Assembly: GCA_903913345.1 (NCBI GenBank)
Contig: CAIWLA010000156.1
Coordinates: forward strand, 1 to 9,131
DNA length: 9,131 nucleotides
Direction of reading: 5' to 3'
Origin: an uncultured Magnetococcales bacterium
GTDB taxonomy: Bacteria; Pseudomonadota; Magnetococcia; Magnetococcales; Magnetaquicoccaceae
A program made the translations under genes and the position numbers. Below the pieces are notes generated by a model that did no database searches, was not told where the DNA came from, and saw only the letters and a program-made list of their open reading frames with translations. This document shows, one piece after another, positions 6,517-9,131 of this stretch. How positions within the stretch are numbered: the first letter of the stretch is position 1; every line of letters begins with the position of its first letter.

Positions 6517-8970
6517 TCAATCAGTGGTCCAGGGGTCCAGGGGGATTATCCCCCTGGTGGGGTCTGGGGCAACGCCCCCGTCTTGGCCCGAACGATGATC
6601 CCTCTCTCCCCGATCGAGCAGCCAGGGAATGTCGAGAATGAGAGCGACCCGTCCATCGTCCAGCACCGATGCCCCCATTATACCCGGTATGGAATAAAAA
6701 TGCTCATCCAGATTTTTAATGAGGACCGGTTTTTGTTCCAGGGTTTCATCCACCCACACGCCGACCGCCCGTTCGGCATCGGCCACGATGAGAATGGTGG
6801 CCATGGATGGCTCTTCTTCCGGTTCCTCCGGGCAGAACAAGCGGTTCAAATACAACAGCGGCAGGGATTTTTCGCGCCAGAGAATCCGATCTTTTTCCGG
6901 ACGTTTTCCAACGGCCTGCCCCGGTTCGGGACGGGGTCGGAGGGATTCGACGATGGAGAGGGTAGGGATGATCAACGCCTGTTGACCGATACGGACGATG
7001 ATGCCATCCAGGATGGCCAGGGTCAGGGGCAGTTGGATATGGAACCGGGTGCCTTCTCCCGGACGGGTCTCAATCTGGACCGTCCCCTGCAATGCCCGAA
7101 TCTCTTGCCGGACCACATCCAATCCCACCCCGCGACCGGAGAGATCCGTGACCTCTTTGGCCGTGGAAAATCCCGGTCGGAACAACAGGTCGAGCACCGC
7201 CGCCTCGGAGGGATTTTCCCCTTCCGGTATCCAGTTGTTTTGTCTGGCACAGGCCAGCACCTGGGCCACATCGATGCCGCGACCATCATCCTGTACATCG
7301 ATGCAGATCCGCCCCCCCTGATAAAAGGCGTGGAGGGTGAGGGTGCCATGGGGGGGTTTGCCCAGGGCCTGGCGGTGGGCCGGTGGTTCGATACCGTGAT
7401 CGATGGCGTTGCGCAGCAAATGTTTGAAGGGGTCGCCGAGTCTCTCGACGCTGTTTTTGTCCATTTCGGTCTCGGCCCCCCGGATCTCCAGGCGGATCAG
7501 CTTGCCGGTCTGTCGTGCCGTCTCCCGGACCAGCCGTTGCAACGAATGCAGCAATCCGCCGATGGGAATCAGGCGCAGATCGACCGCACAGGTCTGCACG
7601 GCGCGGGTCAGTTGTTGACCCTGGTGGGCGATCTCCCGCAGGGTGGTCTGGGTGGCACGCCAGGCGGCGAAGGGGGCGGCGGAGGTTCCTTTCTGTCCGC
7701 AGGCTTCCATCCCATCCGTCTGTTGTTCCAGGATTTCCAGGGTCTGCTCCAGACTCCCCTGAAAGAGGCCGATTTCACCGACCAGATTGATGAGCCGATT
7801 CAGTTTGGCCACATCCACCCGAACGGTGACCGTCTCCGTCTGGGCAAACTGTTCCTGTTGCTGTTTCTGGATGGCCAGTGCCCGGTCACGGTCCGGTTCG
7901 GAGAGTTTGCCCTCCCGGACCAGAATATCGCCCAGCAGGGCCTGTTTGTGCAGACCATCCAGCAGATCCTGTTCGGTAACCATTTGTTGCTGGATCAGAA
8001 TTTCACCCAGGGGTTGGGGTTGATCCAGGGATGCCGGTGGATCGGTACTCTCCACCACCGGATCGGGATACTGTTGCAAGGCCGCCAGGGTGTGGGCGAG
8101 GCGTTGTTGTTCGGCGGGGGTCACCGGGCTGGTCGCGGCCAGCAGGATCTCCAGGTTGGTCAATGCCTCGCCCAGCAACGGGGCCAGGGCCGCCGTCAGG
8201 GGTCGGGAGCCGTTTTCGATGGGGATGAGGCCGTCGGCGAGTTGGTTGGCATGGTTGGCCAGGGCGGTCAGACCCGCTGCCCCGGCGGCCAGTTGAATAA
8301 TGTCGAACCCCCGATAGCAATCCCCCACCCACTCGCTGTCCGGTGGGTGTCCCGCCGGAGATGGCGGGAGGGAAGTCGGCAGATCAGCACGCATTGCGTT
8401 GATAATGTTAATAATGCCTTCCCGTGTCTCCTGTTGAACCATCGGCTGATCGGTGTGGTGGAACGGTTCCAGTGCGGTGAGCAGGGCGGCGATGTCTCCC
8501 GCCTCCGGTGCGCCCTCGCCCCGTGCTTCCGCCAGAAAGCGGCGCAGCAGATCCACCGATTGGAGCAGCAGGGAGACGAGTTCGGCAGAAAGGGACAATT
8601 CGCCATCGCGCAGGCGGGAGAGAATGGTTTCTATTTTATGAGCAAAATCGGCCATATCCAGCCATTTCGCCCCCCGTGCGCCGCCTTTGAGGGTATGATA
8701 GCCGCGAAAGAGTCGATGGATCAGTTCCCGGTCGTCTGGTCTCTGTTCCAGGGCCAGAAGATCGCTTTCCAGGCTCTGGACGATCTCGTGCGCGCTGTGC
8801 AAAAAGTTTTGGAGATACTCCTGGAAATAGGGGTCGTCGTCTCTTTCTGCGGGGGGGGCCGGGATGATCGTCACTGTCGTTTTCCGGATCGGATGGATGA
8901 GGGTTGGGTCGCCCGTCACAGGGGAGAATGCGGAGAGCCTTTCTGTCAGTATGGCGGATGGAATGGGCAT
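6517..8970 (-). CDS. cheA: CheA-family chemotaxis histidine kinase
   Basis: This is a soluble histidine kinase that autophosphorylates in response to receptor state and passes phosphate to CheY-type regulators. With the ATG at 8970 the product has 817 residues. P1 spans about 45-150, with phospho-acceptor H92 in RGYHTLKGGA. A second P1-like helix set follows (about 214-280), with D223 where His would be. Two GspE-N/MshEN-like motifs (317-371) lie where P2 normally sits. P3 dimerisation runs about 380-480, and the P4 ATPase has its N-box in LLRNAIDHGIE (N521), G1 in DDGRG (561-565) and G2 in GRGVGLDVV (612-620), all intact. P5 (CheW-like) spans about 652-786. The last 20 residues are encoded by a palindromic repeat. 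There is no receiver domain. The start is uncertain: the frame opens at TTG 9066, the ATG 8970 has no clear ribosome site, and GTG 8874 has GGA 8 bases upstream and would begin just before P1. It is the first visible gene of the cheA-cheW-MCP run. Confidence 0.9.
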   Translation of the reverse strand: MPIPSAILTERLSAFSPVTGDPTLIHPIRKTTVTIIPAPPAERDDDPYFQEYLQNFLHSAHEIVQSLESDLLALEQRPDDRELIHRLFRGYHTLKGGARGAKWLDMADFAHKIETILSRLRDGELSLSAELVSLLLQSVDLLRRFLAEARGEGAPEAGDIAALLTALEPFHHTDQPMVQQETREGIINIINAMRADLPTSLPPSPAGHPPDSEWVGDCYRGFDIIQLAAGAAGLTALANHANQLADGLIPIENGSRPLTAALAPLLGEALTNLEILLAATSPVTPAEQQRLAHTLAALQQYPDPVVESTDPPASLDQPQPLGEILIQQQMVTEQDLLDGLHKQALLGDILVREGKLSEPDRDRALAIQKQQQEQFAQTETVTVRVDVAKLNRLINLVGEIGLFQGSLEQTLEILEQQTDGMEACGQKGTSAAPFAAWRATQTTLREIAHQGQQLTRAVQTCAVDLRLIPIGGLLHSLQRLVRETARQTGKLIRLEIRGAETEMDKNSVERLGDPFKHLLRNAIDHGIEPPAHRQALGKPPHGTLTLHAFYQGGRICIDVQDDGRGIDVAQVLACARQNNWIPEGENPSEAAVLDLLFRPGFSTAKEVTDLSGRGVGLDVVRQEIRALQGTVQIETRPGEGTRFHIQLPLTLAILDGIIVRIGQQALIIPTLSIVESLRPRPEPGQAVGKRPEKDRILWREKSLPLLYLNRLFCPEEPEEEPSMATILIVADAERAVGVWVDETLEQKPVLIKNLDEHFYSIPGIMGASVLDDGRVALILDIPWLLDRGERDHRSGQDGGVAPDPTRGIIPLDPWTTD
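6526..6579. repeat. GC-rich two-hairpin palindromic repeat
   Basis: The element contains a tandem 8-base repeat GGTCCAGG (6526-6533 and 6534-6541). It also has a palindrome at 6537-6557 whose arms CCAGGGGGAT and ATCCCCCTGG are separated by one base, and a second stem GGGGC/GCCCC at 6566-6578 with a 3-base loop. A 13-base part recurs inverted at the left window edge. Sequences of this look (CCAGGGGG...CCCCCTGG beside TGGGGCAACGCCCC) are familiar as dispersed intergenic repeats in many proteobacteria. Here it lies inside the 3' end of the cheA-like gene and is read as its last residues. The hairpins could also slow or attenuate transcription into cheW. Confidence 0.75.
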
Positions 8971-9131
8971 ACCACAAGAGCAGACATCTGTGGCAGAGGA
9001 TCTCTTCGCGCCGGGAATGGAGCGAGACACTCTCCACAGGGCGGGCGCATGGCAGACGGCAGCCAAAATTGGTTATGGGTGTTCGGATGAAATCGTCGTT
9101 TCCGGGAAAGGTCGGAAGGTGTCTGATGGCC
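8971..9131. other. Region upstream of the kinase gene; no gene identified
   Basis: Between the chosen kinase start and the window edge I see no recognisable protein. The kinase frame is closed by a TAA at 9073-9075. Another minus-strand frame is open from the edge to a TGA at 8946-8948, but its translation is cysteine-, proline- and arginine-rich and shows no family motif. A weak promoter-like pair on the minus strand, TTGTGG then CATACT with about 18 bases between (around 8950-8980), would fit transcription from an internal GTG start, but the match is poor. This may be intergenic leader or the end of an upstream gene lying outside the window. Confidence 0.3.

Noticed and set aside
7855..8022. 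Calling the kinase a c-di-GMP receptor because of its MshEN-like motifs
   Set aside because: The Arg that opens each MshEN motif is missing in both units and the 5-residue spacer is lost, so binding cannot be claimed from sequence.
8971..9066. Kinase start at the TTG at 9066
   Set aside because: There is no ribosome site. The added residues are cysteine-rich with rare-looking codons, and P1 domains normally begin near the protein start.
6583..9090. An 835-codon open frame on the plus strand opposite the kinase gene
   Set aside because: It mirrors the kinase gene almost end to end, its translation shows no domain, and long antisense frames are expected opposite GC-rich coding sequence. The minus strand carries unmistakable CheA motifs.
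8946..9131. Partial open frame from the right edge ending at TGA 8946-8948 as an upstream gene
   Set aside because: The translation has no recognisable family pattern, and its composition (many Pro, Arg, Cys and His) is like a shadow frame. It overlaps the likely kinase start region.

Overview
The window suggests a proteobacterium with moderately high G+C. The three-gene order Rieske - cytochrome b - cytochrome c1, the Rieske box sequences and the 14-residue spacing of both heme-ligand pairs in cytochrome b are typical of Alphaproteobacteria and relatives. Several chemotaxis genes and GC-rich palindromic intergenic repeats would also fit a magnetotactic or other motile environmental lineage such as the Magnetococcia. 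That finer placement is a guess; the sequence does not prove it.

Layout. Positions 18-2724 (minus strand) hold a complete cytochrome bc1 operon transcribed right to left: Rieske protein (petA), cytochrome b (petB) and cytochrome c1 (petC). A divergent intergenic region (2725-2959) carries a good sigma70-type promoter for the bc1 operon and a short inverted repeat. Positions 2960-3433 (plus strand) encode the tRNA wobble methyltransferase TrmL, alone. Positions 3406-8970 (minus strand) hold a chemotaxis cluster read in the order cheA-like kinase, cheW, receptor (MCP). The MCP and trmL genes converge and overlap by 28 bp at their 3' ends.

How the genes work together. Quinol oxidation by the bc1 complex feeds electrons to a periplasmic acceptor and builds proton motive force. 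The MCP has a periplasmic double-Cache sensor whose residues match the amino-acid-binding subgroup. It would form an array with its own CheW and CheA, which probably serve as a dedicated receptor-coupler-kinase unit. No cheY, cheB, cheR or cheD is visible, so the output and adaptation proteins must lie elsewhere.

The main points for a second look are in the kinase. It has a normal phospho-His P1 domain and then what looks like a second, dead P1 domain with Asp in place of His. Two compact MshEN/GspE-N-like motifs stand where P2 usually is. Its C-terminal tail of about 20 residues is encoded by a GC-rich palindromic repeat. Cytochrome c1 also carries an unusual helical insertion of about 50 residues just before its heme-methionine loop. 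I found no RNA genes, CRISPR arrays, transposases or phage genes, and no convincing wholly new system; this is core metabolism beside an accessory chemotaxis module with unusual domain details.
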